Part shown: in pieces, positions 23,440-34,662 of the stretch | Layout of the letters: every line of letters begins with the position of its first letter | Numbering within the stretch: position 1 is the first letter of the stretch | Source of the DNA: Setoptus koraiensis | Lineage: Eukaryota; Arthropoda | Assembly: GCA_048013815.1 (NCBI GenBank) | Contig: CM106586.1 | Span: forward strand, 868,001 to 932,000 | DNA length: 64,000 nt | Reading direction: 5' to 3' | The notes under the pieces: generated by a model | Databases searched by the model: none | What the model was told of the DNA's origin: nothing | What the model saw: only the letters and a program-made list of their open reading frames with translations | Position numbers and translations under genes: made by a program

Positions 23440-23949
23440 GAAATATCTTATGAGGGCACGTATCCTAAGGCATCGATAGACATCAGAGTACTCCCCTCCA
23501 GTAGGGAAAGCGATATTATTCATATTGAACTGAGAATCCGAAAAATCCATGTAATGTGGAGGATTCATAGATTCTCGGACGATTGTGTGGCGTTCCCGAA
23601 GAGGGGTGTCCGGATTGGTATAACCAAAATAGGGTCCGACCTTATCCCTGATCATGTGCAATTTGACCAAAATAGTCAAAGGCATACGAGTAAATGGAGG
23701 AGGGTAATAATGCCCGTCCAGATAACCCTTAACAATGACCCGAAACCCATTGGTCAAATCGGGAATAGGGATTTCATTAGGTGCGTAGTATTTAGAGGTG
23801 CAATCCAGCCCAGGCCTAACACGGTCTACACGGGTGGCAAGAATGTTAACAGGTGCACCAAGAGATCGGTTGGCATAAGACCCGAGACTAGCAGAGTTCT
23901 TGGGGACCACGGAGGTACTACTGCCGGGATAATATGTCACACGTCGCAA
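23422..23949 (-). pseudogene. Virus-like locus, downstream open segment (fossil)
   Basis: A 175-codon open frame lies downstream of the larger virus-like ORF, on the same strand and phase. Its last part runs into the MITE at 23439. It has no recognised motif and no clear match to the 54.6-kb relative. The opposite strand is open throughout in the codon-aligned frame. I treat it as part of the same fossil locus. Confidence 0.4.
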
Positions 23950-24045
23950 TCCAAAACTATCACGAGGAATAAACTAAATATCAGAAGAAAAATAAATAAG
24001 AAAGGAAGAAAAGATAAGTTGAGATTAATAAGTATGATGGATTTT

Positions 24046-26577
24046 TCAAATAGCAGGAACAATATACATGATAGAGGACATGTCATCCTCAAATTGTCTG
24101 AATGCGTTAGAAATCTTGCGCAAGAAGTTGAGCGGAGAAGATATACGAATACTCACTCCAATGTTAGCCTGGTGAGTGATGTTGGTAGGCAGTGCAGAAG
24201 GTCTAACACCTCTGGCAGGCATAGGAATAGGTGTTGTGACAGGAAAATTTTCGTCATTCGAGATGTCGGTGGGAACATAGGGCACCAGTGCCAAGCGATT
24301 TGGGTCCGGGGTACGGATAGGAGCACCATCAAAGCCGAGATTGTTGTCAATAGAATCGAAAATCTGGGCCATGTCCAATGGCGCATGACTGGAATTGACA
24401 GGAGTTTCGGCATCAGAACCATCAGACTCAGAACCAGAATCATTGTCAGAAGTATCACTACTGATGACAATTTCACCTGCCACGGAGTGCTGGACCAATT
24501 CGCCCTCATTTTCGGAAGGGCTGTCTTTTTCACTATCAGTGTCCGACCAAGAAGATTCAGAACTTGTGTCTTCAATGACTCTTTTTCTGAGCCTCTTGCT
24601 GATGATATCTTCAGGATCGGAATCAAGAACCGGACTAATATCCATGGTAGCGCGAATGGTGTAATTAACATCAGCAGCCACTGGAAGCGGGTCCAGAGGA
24701 ATAATAAAGTCCCTGGCAAAAAACGTGAGAAGATCCACAGAACTACGAGGCCAGATCCGAACAGTTACATCTGCATTAGATTGGTCACGAGGGATCTGGT
24801 CACGGATGGTCCGGTCATGGGCGACCCGGTCACGGTCAGATTGGTCATGGCCAGATTGGTCATGGTCAGATTGGTCATGGTCGCTCCGGTCATGATCCTG
24901 ATCATCTTGGTCCAACATATTGGAACTGTTAACATCAGGGGTAGACTCCCGAGAATCAATAACAAGAGAATCAGAGGAGGATCCGGGAGATGGTTGATTA
25001 GAATGGGTTCGTCCCTTTCCTCTTCCCTTCCCTTTCCCCTTTCCCTTCCCTTTGCCCGGTCCTTTGGCGGGCGACTGAGAGCCCTGTGGGGGAGGATGAC
25101 GTCTGGGAGACTTCCTACGATGGTCATCAGGTCGAGTTCCAGAAGAACCTCCGGCACCATTGCCGGAATCATCATCACCAGATGGAATAGGAGATGTGGA
25201 ATTGAGGTTCCTGACATGGGCCCGCAAGACCGTCATCGACTTGATAAAATCTGTAAGGTCAAAAGTCTCAGGTCCTGGATACTTGGTAGGAGGCTTGAGG
25301 GAAAGATTGGAATAAGACCAGCAGGGGTTCTTTGTGTCAGCCGTAACAAAGAAGGTGTGTCGAGCCTGGAACCGTCTCTTTGGGTAATTCTTAGTAGCTA
25401 CACCAGTAGAGAAATACCACTCGGCTTGCACATAACCGCTAACCAAATCCACTGCATTGCAGCCGGAGACTTCGGACATGCGAATTTTGCGGAGAGCCTT
25501 AAAAAATCTGGAGATCTCTACCAGCAACCATCCAAATATATTGGTTTCTTCCATGATCTTGTCATAAGCATCGTTGGTGATATTGCCAGACACGCCCATA
25601 TTGAGCTGCTGATGAGCATTCTTAAATTCACCAATTGGAGTCTGCTGATCCTGATAAAAATCTGGGTGTGTACCGTCAGAGGAGTACTTGAGTGCGGCCT
25701 CCAAAATCATGGGGTAATAAATATATCTCATGTACAAAAATTGGAAATTGGTAGCTATAAGCTCACCAGAATCATTATAAAGATTTCTGAGTGGAGCTGG
25801 TATCCCAAATTTTTCCTTGAAATCATCAGTATGAGTGATCCACTGGGCTCTGGCCTTCGCATTATTTGCATGCAATACATCGCCAACTTTCCTTTTTGCA
25901 GAAACAATAAATGGATTGTTCTCGAACGAGGCGGCATCAAATGGGTGACAACCCACGCCTCCAGCAGGAGGTACCTTTTTCCGGATACCACTATGATTGA
26001 CAGTATGATCCAAGGCTTTTGTATCAATTCTCTTATAAAAAGATTCGGGAAGAGATCGAAGTCCCAAATAGCACAACTCGGTATCCCAACATGGAACAAA
26101 TCCGGGAAACTCCAACATATCCTTATGTGTAAGTTTAGAACTGCCAGTCAACCTAGGCTTCCCACTAAACCTAGCAGCCTTAGGGTAAATATGATCAGCA
26201 GTGGCATCCTTGGGCAGCAAATAAGTATAGAACTCATCGAATACAACATCCTTATGTCGGGAAGCGTCAAATACTGTTGTCCCATCCTTGGGAACATAAA
26301 GAACTCGTATTTCCGAGGCCCTATGCACCGGGTTGCGCGCAAAGGGCAGCACATTGAGTGCACATCGGGAAACGGAACTAATTTTGGTGTCGGTAAAATC
26401 CAGATTTGGAAAAAAATAGGAAAGATTGGCCTTCGTGGACAAACTATATTCCGGATAAATAACATTAAGGGAAACCTTATCCTTTTCCGGACCAAATCTG
26501 CTACAAATCCAGGACAGGATGATTACTGAAGAAAGCTCAACCGATAAAATGTAGAGAAGTTCAATTAAATGGCCCAT
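24046..26577 (-). CDS. Virus-like structural-type protein, 843 codons (fossil, looks nearly whole)
   Basis: The first ATG is at 26577. The open frame closes at 24046. Residues about 245-455 form a domain shared with the 54.6-kb protein (FKEKFGIPAPLRNLY, TNIFGWLLVE, VSGYVQAEWYFSTGV). This is followed by a short acidic run, a basic Gly-Lys repeat (PGKGKGKGKGKGRGKGR) and a long Ser/Asp/Glu-rich tail. The layout of a folded domain plus a charged nucleic-acid-binding tail suits a viral coat or nucleoprotein. I cannot name the family. The codon-aligned plus strand is open from at least 23311 to 26526, so TTA, CTA and TCA are avoided. It is flanked by MITE and HINE insertions. The open frame suggests a young copy or continuing constraint. 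Confidence 0.55.
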   Translation of the reverse strand: MGHLIELLYILSVELSSVIILSWICSRFGPEKDKVSLNVIYPEYSLSTKANLSYFFPNLDFTDTKISSVSRCALNVLPFARNPVHRASEIRVLYVPKDGTTVFDASRHKDVVFDEFYTYLLPKDATADHIYPKAARFSGKPRLTGSSKLTHKDMLEFPGFVPCWDTELCYLGLRSLPESFYKRIDTKALDHTVNHSGIRKKVPPAGGVGCHPFDAASFENNPFIVSAKRKVGDVLHANNAKARAQWITHTDDFKEKFGIPAPLRNLYNDSGELIATNFQFLYMRYIYYPMILEAALKYSSDGTHPDFYQDQQTPIGEFKNAHQQLNMGVSGNITNDAYDKIMEETNIFGWLLVEISRFFKALRKIRMSEVSGCNAVDLVSGYVQAEWYFSTGVATKNYPKRRFQARHTFFVTADTKNPCWSYSNLSLKPPTKYPGPETFDLTDFIKSMTVLRAHVRNLNSTSPIPSGDDDSGNGAGGSSGTRPDDHRRKSPRRHPPPQGSQSPAKGPGKGKGKGKGKGRGKGRTHSNQPSPGSSSDSLVIDSRESTPDVNSSNMLDQDDQDHDRSDHDQSDHDQSGHDQSDRDRVAHDRTIRDQIPRDQSNADVTVRIWPRSSVDLLTFFARDFIIPLDPLPVAADVNYTIRATMDISPVLDSDPEDIISKRLRKRVIEDTSSESSWSDTDSEKDSPSENEGELVQHSVAGEIVISSDTSDNDSGSESDGSDAETPVNSSHAPLDMAQIFDSIDNNLGFDGAPIRTPDPNRLALVPYVPTDISNDENFPVTTPIPMPARGVRPSALPTNITHQANIGVSIRISSPLNFLRKISNAFRQFEDDMSSIMYIVPAI

Positions 26578-26639
26578 ACGAACGAAAAATACTGAATTCT
26601 TTCTCACTTATTTTGTACTAATGCTTGCACTCACTTTTT

Positions 26640-26905
26640 AGCGCTTTATTTTAATTAAGCGCTAATGATGTAGTGATGTTGGATCCTAAATGGAGGAGGC
26701 AATGTACACACAAGCCTACAATTTTGAGTCACGCCCCCTCCTTAGCACACAGAAAGCTAGAGCCTGAATGAGACTTAAGTTGCTTCGCCTCCCCAGCACA
26801 CAGTAAGCTACAGCTTGATTAAGACTTAAGTCGCTCCACCTCCTAATACACACTGGGAGTGCTGCGAACGACTCGTGATAAAGGGTTAACATCCAAAACA
26901 ATAAA
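26640..26905 (+). mobile_element. HINE fragment with 60-bp repeats
   Basis: It starts AGCGCTTTATTTTAATTAAGCGC at 26640, then ATGATGTAGTGATGTTGGATCC, then about two 60-bp units. It is cut by the MITE at 26906. The same terminus borders the 54.6-kb virus-like locus. Confidence 0.6.
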
Positions 26906-27775
26906 GGGTTGTTCTAGCGATTAGGTCCCCAAGCGGATCTTGATGAAACTTCCGGTATAGGTCTATTCTGACCTAACTAAGACGAAAAAAGTGGTCCGGA
27001 AGCCAGGAAACTTCCGGTTCCGGTTTTACATAAAGTTAAAGCTAGAGCTCTGAAATTCACTACAGAGACGTTTCAAGCTACGCTGAACACGATGACATAA
27101 TTTTCAGCTCTGTGCGACTTCCGGTTTTCGAGATATAGAGATATTACTGGGGTTAGAATACCGGAAGTGACCAAATTATTGCTTCGCTGCGCTCAGGGAT
27201 GCACATGCGGTGTGTCTGAGAACTCGGCCTGCGGCCTCGTATTCTGGAGGCCGTCACATCTCCGTCGTCGCTCCCGCGACGACTGCGTGCGACGGGAACC
27301 CTTCGGGTAGGGTTGATGAGCGCTTCGGGTATCGGGCTGCGCCCTCTACCCTCCGCTCACATGACTGCAATCCAAACACAGCTGCAGGCGGGAAGAGTGA
27401 ACGAACCAACTAATTCGTTGATATTCAGGGTTAAAATGACCGAAACAGACATGGATACAGGGTGTTGCGCGCACGAGGCACAGGATGGGTCCGCTCATCG
27501 CGACCGCACAGGGCCCGGCCACACCCTTTTTTGCGTTAAACAGCTATATCTAGGTAACCGGAAGTGGCAGAAGATTAATTTTGATTTCATCGTGCTCCGC
27601 TAGGCGTCATCTATCCGATTATGAATTTTCAAAGCTCTATCTCAATCTTAAGGTAACTCCAGAACCGGAAGTTTCCTGGCTTCCGGTCTACTCATTCCAT
27701 GATATGGGGCCCCTACGGGACCCATGCGTGAAGTTTCATCGAAATCTGAGTGGGGACCTAATCGCAAGAACACCC
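26906..27775 (-). mobile_element. Superfamily-1 MITE, TAGCGATTAGGTCCCC end variant
   Basis: The element is 870 bp. Its left end is GGTTGTTCTAGCGATTAGG. Its right end, reverse complemented, is GGGTGTTCTTGCGATTAGG. The core is at 27206-27372 on the minus strand. The flanks do not show an 8-bp duplication, so one side has probably been rearranged. Its right edge fuses directly to the mariner relic. Confidence 0.8.
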
Positions 27776-28381
27776 GAAGTGCCTTGGATTGACAGGTGCC
27801 CAGAAGACGGTGTTGTGTTTGTTTTGCCATTTCGCAGTTGAGAACCATGATTCGTCCGAGAATATAATCTTCTTATAGAACTCATGATTGACATTACCAC
27901 CAGTGAGATGGAGAATCTCTCGCGCTAATTGCACACGATCATCCATCGAGTTCTTCAAATCAAACAGCTGTCTCGGATGATATGGCTTGAATTTTAGATA
28001 CTTATCTAGAATAGTGTGGACTGTAGAACGGCCAACATTCACTTCAGGGTGTTCAGCTATCTGACGAATGCTACTTGGAGTCGATCCGTTGTTGCATAGT
28101 TCTCGCACTTTTTCGATCAGTTCCGGTGTTATGCACGGATTGCCTTTTGGTCGACCTCGACGATCCACTAAAGTGCCACTTGCGAGGAAAGTTTCCTTCC
28201 AGTTCTCGATATTCTGGCGCGGGGGTAGAGTTATGTTGGTGAGTTTTTGTCTACGTAACTCCTCAAAATGAAATTGCAGATCGCAATATTGTTGTCTAGT
28301 TTTGGCATAGTTGTATAAGATGATCGCTTTTTCTTGTGGCGAGTACTTCACTACGCCTTTCTTTGGGGGACATCGCACCAT
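27776..28381 (-). pseudogene. Tc1/mariner-like transposase relic, copy 2, C-terminally truncated
   Basis: The likely start is the ATG at 28381 (MVRCPPKKG). The DNA-binding part shows RRGRPKGNP, then TPELIEKVRELC and VGRSTVHTILDKYLKFKP, a helix-turn-helix pattern. The first catalytic aspartate is in IIFSDESWFSTAKWQ. These features fit a Tc1/mariner-type DDE transposase that cuts and rejoins DNA at inverted repeats. The protein ends 20 or so residues later at the junction with the MITE (27775), so the second and third catalytic residues are absent. The frame is open upstream to 28711, but that part looks like non-coding sequence. A broken copy lies at 20735-21065. Confidence 0.7.
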
Positions 28382-28734
28382 TCCAGTAAAGGTAGCAATA
28401 ATGACACAGATCGACAATAGTTTAATCATTGTTGTGCTGTTAAGAGCGAGATTGGATGAGACAGACAGAAAAAGATTTGTAAGGACTCTGTAACGAGATG
28501 TACAAGTTTCGCACAGAAGCCCCAAACTCGACATCTCTCCCTTACCCTCCCCACCCCAGGGGGAGCGTGCGCCCTTCGCATGGAGAGAAGACCTCCCTCT
28601 CAGCCATTCCAAGGCAAGCGCAATGTGCACTCGTGCAATCGAAAATAGCCCTCTAGTGACCATTTCCTGAACTATCGCACAAGCACATCCGAGAAGCGCA
28701 AAGATTACCAACCAGTATGAACGAGAAAACAGAC

Positions 28735-28765
<31 letters not shown>

Positions 28766-28890
28766 CAGACAGAGAGACAGAACTTACCTTGTAAACTCCA
28801 TATTCATGTGTGTTGGCTTTGGTGTTGGTTTGTGCTGGTGTTGGCACTGTTGCTGGTGTTGGCCTACAGTTTGGCCAACAACAGCCTTTC
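28382..28890. other. Upstream flank of the mariner relic with GA microsatellite
   Basis: An AGAG/ACAG microsatellite occupies about 28730-28785. TTGGTGTTGG-type short repeats follow at 28812-28870. No gene was recognised. Confidence 0.45.
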
Positions 28891-28894
28891 TGCA

Positions 28895-29385
28895 AATATG
28901 AGCTTCGCTACACTCGAACATGAGCCTGCGATTGTTCTGAGAATTCGGCCTGCGACCTCGTAATCTGGAGGCCGTCACATCTCCGTCGTCGCTCCCGCGA
29001 CGACTGCGTGCGACGGGAACCCTTCAGGTAGGGTTGGTGAGCGCTTCGGGTTTCGGGCTTCGCCCTCAGCCTTCCGCTCGAATGACTGCAATCCGTGCAC
29101 GATAGTAGGTTGTGCAACAGTCTGTCTACTGTCGAATTCCATTACTATCGCTCATTATCCCAGAAACCGGAAGTCTAACAGATATCAAAATGACTTCCAC
29201 GTGCTCAGCACAGTCACATTAGGCTGTATGTTAAGTTTCAAAGCTGTATCTGCAAGTTTATGTAGAACCGGAACCGGGAGTTACCGCACTTCCGGACTAC
29301 TAAAATATTTGTCAAGGGGCCTTGCGGGCCCCGTGTGTAGAGTTTCATCCAATTTGGAGTGCGGCGCTATTCTCCAGTACACCAC
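28895..29385 (-). mobile_element. Superfamily-1 MITE, partial
   Basis: The core at 28935-29093 is on the minus strand, with a GAA loop in the GGGC stem (read as GGGC-TTC-GCCC on the plus strand). It ends near 29385 in GCGGCGCTATTCTCCAGTACACC, a variant terminus. The opposite end is unclear. Confidence 0.55.
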
Positions 29386-29414
29386 AAAATTGATTTAACT
29401 CGCACAGATTGTGT

Positions 29415-29636
29415 ATGGCAAAGAAAATATCGCAAGACCTGATGGTAACAGCAGCAGATCAAGGAGCAATATCAGCTGGTGTTCCTACATTATCACTGTT
29501 TCGGACGATGGAAGCTGGCGTAAACAAGGATTTTCATCGCTTAAAGCGACTAGCATCATTGATTAGTCATGAAACAGGCAAGATATTTGACGTTGAGATC
29601 AGAAACAAATATTGCCATGAATGCACAGTCAACAAA
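29415..29636 (+). pseudogene. Mutator-like transposase relic, DDE-domain fragment
   Basis: One frame reads YIITVSDDGSWRKQGFSS. A second reads HETGKIFDVEIRNKYCHEC. Together these match the start of the catalytic domain of the same Mutator-like family as the 12.9-kb relic. That family typically has SFDGTW.KRG, later TG...DYEV and C..C. A frameshift near 29570 separates the two motifs. The fragment is cut on the right by a HINE at 29637. A dead copy. Confidence 0.55.
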
Positions 29637-30360
29637 ACAAGCGATACTGATAAGATCAGTATCAAGAGCGCTCAATTTTGTGAGTTGATAATTTGCAGAT
29701 ATCAAATTTCAAATCTCAATGGGATTAACATGTGACCGGCTCTGTTAACCTTACTTCCAGAGTTACACATGGAAGCGACTCCGCTACAGCTGCCAGTGCT
29801 CACTCTCAAGTCAGTGCATCCCATGGTCTTGTTGTTGCTACTCGGGCCCCTAAGAATTCCGTGCCCTCTACTAGACGTCAGTCCGATTCGGAGAACCAGC
29901 CACCCGCTGCCCGCCGAAGCCTTAGTAACCGTTCCAGCCGTCCGGACGGTACTTTCACCACCTCTATACAGCCTAATTCCAGTGCTTCTCTTAGGAATTC
30001 CCAGCTTGTTGTCAATCCTGCTCAGCCCCGGCCATTGTACTAAATCTACCTAGTTATCACCTTTCCGGCTTCCCTAGTGTTAATTCCAATTTGTAAACAG
30101 CTAGCATTCTTGCTTCTAATTTTGTCTAGTAAGCATCTCAGCTTCCACTGTTTAATTGTTTTCCAATGACTCCGCCTCCTAGCTTTCACTGTACTAACAA
30201 TCTTGGTAAATTTAGAACGATGAAACCTACCAGATGCTTCCCGATGCCTTCCTTGTGCTAATTTTCCCTAGATAGAAGATTGCACTGATTTGTTCTACTC
30301 ACGTGAATAAACCTATCCATCATCACCACCCCAACAGCTACTTAATTCAAATTAAGCGTT
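29637..30360 (-). mobile_element. HINE element carrying a GC-richer insert
   Basis: The hairpin end at 29637-29680 reads GATACTGATAAGATCAGTATC, then AAGAGCGCTCAATTTT. The blunt end AATTAAGCGTT is at 30350-30360. Most of the interior (29740-30045) is unlike any other HINE here. It is one 100-codon Ser/Pro/Arg-rich frame (SRPDGTFTTSIQPNSSASL) with no recognised domain. It may be captured foreign sequence. Confidence 0.55.
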
Positions 30361-30459
30361 AATTTATATAGCAGACCTAGCTACTAGGTCGAATGTAGGG
30401 CCAAAGCGCAATAAAAATTAGAGTGCTTGAGAGAGAGTTAGAGAGAGAGAAAGAGAAAA

Positions 30460-30943
30460 ACAAGTGATACTGATTATGTCAGTATCTCGAGCGCTTAATT
30501 TTTTGGATGGACAAGTATGATAAGAATATAGGAGCGAGTATGTAACGACATGTCGGAGATAACCATCTAGATAGATGGCAATGGCACAGTATGGGCTGTA
30601 AGACGCACAATCTATGTTGTTTGCTACTTCCATATTTGACTCACCGTAAGACTATCGTGATAATTTGCACAGAGCACCAATACAGTGCTAGCAGTAATCT
30701 GTGCAAGTGACATCTATGTGCACTTGCTTGTTTTCGCAGCATCAGAAATATCCGGATGTCTCAGTCCATGTGAATATCATGATTTCTGAATATGTTCTCA
30801 CCACTAAATTTTCGCGAAAATTTGTACAGATGTTTGATACAATGCCAGTGTCAATATGTGCAAGTCTGATCAAAAGTTTATTCCCCGTTTTCGCAGCATC
30901 AGAAATATCCGGATGTCTCAGTCCATGTGAATATCGTAATTTC
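30460..30943 (-). mobile_element. HINE remnant with two 156-bp repeats
   Basis: A hairpin end starts at 30460 (ACAAGTGATACTGATTATGTCAGTATC). Two copies of TTTTCGCAGCATCAGAAATATCC begin at 30732 and 30888, 156 bp apart. A (GA)n-rich flank is at 30420-30455. The blunt end is missing. Confidence 0.6.
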
Positions 30944-31583
30944 GGTTGTTGTAGCGAATAGTGCCACACTCAGATTCTGATGAAACTTCCGGTATAGGTT
31001 CATCTTGACCTCAATAGAACGAAAAAAGTGGTCCGGAAGCGCGGAAACTTCCGGTTCCGGTTTTACCTCAAGTTAGAGCTAGAGGTCTGAAAATCGCTAT
31101 TCTGGCGTTTTGAAGGACCCTTCGGATAGAGTTGATGAGCGCTTCGGGTTCCAGGCTCCGCCCACAGCCTTCTGCTCACATGACTACAATCCATGGAAAA
31201 TTCTTGGTTGAAGAAATACGACGATAGAAACTGAATTCATCACAATGATTCGTATCATCAAAAATCGGAGAGATATCGGGATGAATTGGCGCACGTACAT
31301 ACTCGTGCGCGCGGATGCTTCGTTCCGAGCGGAAAACCCGCGCGGTTTTTCCTGAATATCTCTAGAACCGGAAGCCGCGCACGGATGAAACGAACTTCAT
31401 TGTACTCAGCACGTTCGCATCCTGCTGTTTATCAAGTTTCATGGCTCTAGCTTGAAGTTTGTGTAAAACCGAAACCGGAAGTTTCCGCACTTCCGGACTA
31501 GCTAATCCGTTGTTTGGGGCCCCTTCGGGGCCCACGTGTGAAGCTTGGTGGAAATCTGAGTGTGGCACTATTCGCTTCAACAC
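30944..31583 (-). mobile_element. Superfamily-1 MITE, GTAGCGAATAGTGCC end variant, shortened
   Basis: The left end is GGTTGTTGTAGCGAATAGTG. The right end, reverse complemented, is close to GTGTTGAAGCGAATAGTG. The core at 31105-31194 is only partial, and the element is about 640 bp. No target duplication was found. Confidence 0.65.
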
Positions 31584-32592
31584 ACGATTATACTAGTGCT
31601 AATGTTTGCAAGCACTGTAACGATTGAATTGGCCTAGTAGGCTATTTGGGGGCGTCTTACTTTTTGATATGTCTCGGCCTTCTTTATTCTATACAAGTAA
31701 TACTGATCTTATCAGTATCAAGAGCGCTTAAATTTGTGAGTTGATGATTTGCATATGTCAAATTTCAAATCTCCATAGAGCTGACAAGTGTAATGTTTAG
31801 ATACTTTAACACTTTCATTGAAATCAGACTGGGGCACTTATCGCTACAACACCCCGACTTTGTATGCCAGTGAATATATACGTACCGATTTATTTGTGGA
31901 TATTTACAGTTTTGATCTTGAGAGTCACGCGCTGTGTGTTTGCACACATTAGCTCTAGTAAATTTTTGCTAAGTGAGTGTGTAGGCTGATATGTGCTGTA
32001 GAGGTAGGAGGTCCACTCAAGCTTGAGACTCGAAAGTTCTTCCACCTCCCGAACACACATTTACGAGGGAGGTGGATTGAATCTAGAGTCTCGGGCTCAT
32101 GCAGAGGTCAATGTAGCGCTGTGCCATACACAATCTGTGCGAGTCTAATCAATTTTGTGTTTCTAGTATTGGCGGTATCAGCCATTATCATTTCTTAATA
32201 GCATGACATACAAATAAGAAATCGGCGACAATCGGCCCGATGCGGCAACAATTTCCGCAGTCAAGTGCGTCAGTTGTGTTGTTACGAGTTCCGCTACCTT
32301 AAGTGTGGGTTGTTTTTGTAAGAAGTATCAAAGAATAAATTGATGCTGTTTATTGCGGTAATATCGCTGTCTTTCATGTTTATTCACACGTGCAAGTGAC
32401 TTTACTGGCTATACTCTCATTACTTTGTTACTCTTTGTGTAATGGATTGTGTCGGAGGTTTATACGGATGGGAGGGTTGTGAATGATGCCTGGGAACCTT
32501 CAAAGGGAGTTGGACCTGTTGGCAGAGAGAAGAGACAGATGATATAGATCGACGGAACTAATTATCTCCCTCTTTGCTTTGGCAACATTTTT
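31584..32592. mobile_element. HINE remnants and unassigned sequence
   Basis: A hairpin terminus lies at 31693-31740 (ACAAGTAATACTGATCTTATCAGTATC). The GAGGTGG module is at 31990-32110, and a partial 156-bp repeat at 32110-32190. Bases 32200-32590 show no gene that I can recognise. Confidence 0.4.
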
Positions 32593-33590
32593 AGCGCTTA
32601 ATTTTAATTAAGTAGCTATTGGGGTGGTTCTGGCAGATACGTTTATTCACGTGGGTAGAACAAATCAGTGCTTTTTTCAACTAGGAAAAAATAGCACGGT
32701 GAAAGCTGTACTGTGAGAAATAAACTAGATAAATTTAGAACACTCAAAGCTTACAATGTTGATTAGTTGAATTTAGCACATAGAATGCTATGCGCGTTAA
32801 CTTACTAGACGCGATTAGCACGCTAGATGAATTTACCACAGCAGAAGGCTAGCTGTATACAATTCGGATTTAGTGCACTGGAAGCTAGAGGTGTTGGAAC
32901 TAGGAGATTGTAGAACAGTAGATACTAGTCAGAATAACTACTGCTTCTCAGCACTGTCAATGCTGATGTGGCTGAAACTAGACGAGTGTAGCACGCTCAA
33001 TACTGAGATGTAAAATAGATGAATTCATCACAGCAGAGGGCTAGCTGTATACAATTCTGATTTAGTGCACTGGAAGCTAGAGGTGTTGGAACTAGAAGAT
33101 TGTATAACAGTAGAAGCTACTGAGAATGACTACTGCTTCTCAGCACTGTTGATTGATGAAACTAGACGAGAGTAACACGCTCAATGCGGCGATGCTAACT
33201 AGATGAATTCACATAGTGCGCCATTGCTTCGTGGTGTATGTATTTAAATCATTAATTGTGGCAAAACTAACCAATAGAAGTGCACCAATTTTAGCATGCA
33301 GGCAGCTGACATGTACATCTAACTATGGTGAAAATTTGAGAAACCTGGATCTAGTTTGTGATACTCTTTAGATGGTATGAAACGACCAAACGATCAATTT
33401 GGATAGCATACCGCACACGAGCACATGGTGGTATAGCTGAGATCTCTCGTACTCTTGGCTACCAAGTATGCATCAATTCATCGATTGCGAGCGCTAATAG
33501 GTCCTCATAAACTCCTCCTAATCTATCAACGATAATCGTCTACATGAAAAATTAAGCGCTCGAAATACTGATTTGATCAGTATTACTTGT
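32593..33590 (+). mobile_element. HINE element with 192-bp repeats
   Basis: The blunt end is at 32593 and the hairpin end closes at 33590 (AATTAAGCGCTCGAAATACTG, ATCAGTATTACTTGT). About two 192-bp units lie at 32830-33200. The tail 33215-33300 (GTGCGCCATTGCTTCG...) is shared with 11010-11100. Confidence 0.72.
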
Positions 33591-34662
33591 TTCAATTCCT
33601 ACTGTGAAAAAACACACAAATTGTTAGTGCACCGCGGCACAATGTTTTATCTGTCAAAATCATTTTGCAAACAATGTTTCGCGAGATGAAAATCAGTAGC
33701 AATTATTGTATTGATGCCATGCAAATCCTATTATCAAGTAATTGTGAGCTTGAACAATTAACAAATGTGTGCGATCCTGCGAATGTCGCACCATCTCAAG
33801 TAACTTAGAGAAGGGTTGTCAGTATATGGTCTAATACAAACAACTTGGCTTTTGTTGGGTCGCATAGATTGTCTCTAGTATCAAACTTTTCACCAGTTGC
33901 TTCACCATCTTACATTACGGCTTCATCATTTTTTCGCCGCCGAACGACGGTGTCAGCCATCAGCAACCGAACATCAACACACTCAGAGAGACAAGAACCA
34001 CAAATCTTTCGAAGGAGACAGTTTGACCTCATTAGATCAATTAAAACCAACTGGTACACCCCGCGACGGATCATTTGATAGGTATGTTGAATTCAAAAAG
34101 TGCTGGCTGTATCGCTGGCAAACTTGAACAGAATTTCTCATTAGCTGATATGAGATTGTATTCCAAATTTCATCTCGCAATGTTTCATACAAGACGAGTT
34201 GTGCAACCAAGACATATATTTCAAGAACTCACAGTGCGACGCATTGAATGATGGGGTTGAGAAATTATCCAATAACTGGCGATAGGTGTCACTTTCTAAG
34301 TGAGTTCCCCGTTCCGTGCCGCTACTATTCACGCACACTCCAACTGACACACCCACTGACACACCCCTTTTCCCGACCACAAACACGCTACAGTTCATCA
34401 TAACCCACTTCCTGATCGCACAACATGTATTACACACACGGTCACCAATAAAGATCACTCTTACGATAGCCTTAAGACGATATACAACTCGCTATTTGCC
34501 TAATTATTTATATAAAGAACTCTCGCGTTCGTTGTCTAGATATCACTCGGCATCAACCACAACGTTACATATGGCATCCCATTTCGTGACTTACTGATAA
34601 AATTCTAAGAGTCCCAATTAAAACTAAGTTTGTTGCAATCAGTGTGTTGCAGACAAAGAGAA
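33591..34662. other. About 1 kb without recognised repeats or genes
   Basis: Two overlapping short plus-strand frames (33845-34127) and short CACTGACACACCC repeats are present. A TTATTTATATAAAG string at about 34503-34516 looks like a TATA box, but nothing downstream supports a gene. AATAAAG is at about 34447. This may be surviving single-copy host DNA. Confidence 0.3.

Noticed and set aside
25610-25630. Match of AAGDFGHAN in the plus-strand translation near 25.45 kb to the AGDFN endonuclease motif
   Set aside because: Isolated match in an antisense frame with none of the surrounding endonuclease motifs.
23311-26529. 1,072-codon plus-strand ORF as the main gene of the locus
   Set aside because: Its product is poor in acidic residues and rich in Arg, Ile and Ser, as antisense translations are. 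The minus ORF has the domain shared with the other locus and a sensible charged tail. The open plus frame is reported as a finding instead.
34500-34520. TATA-box promoter
   Set aside because: The string TTATATAAAG is present but no gene or element start follows, and such strings are common in AT-rich DNA.
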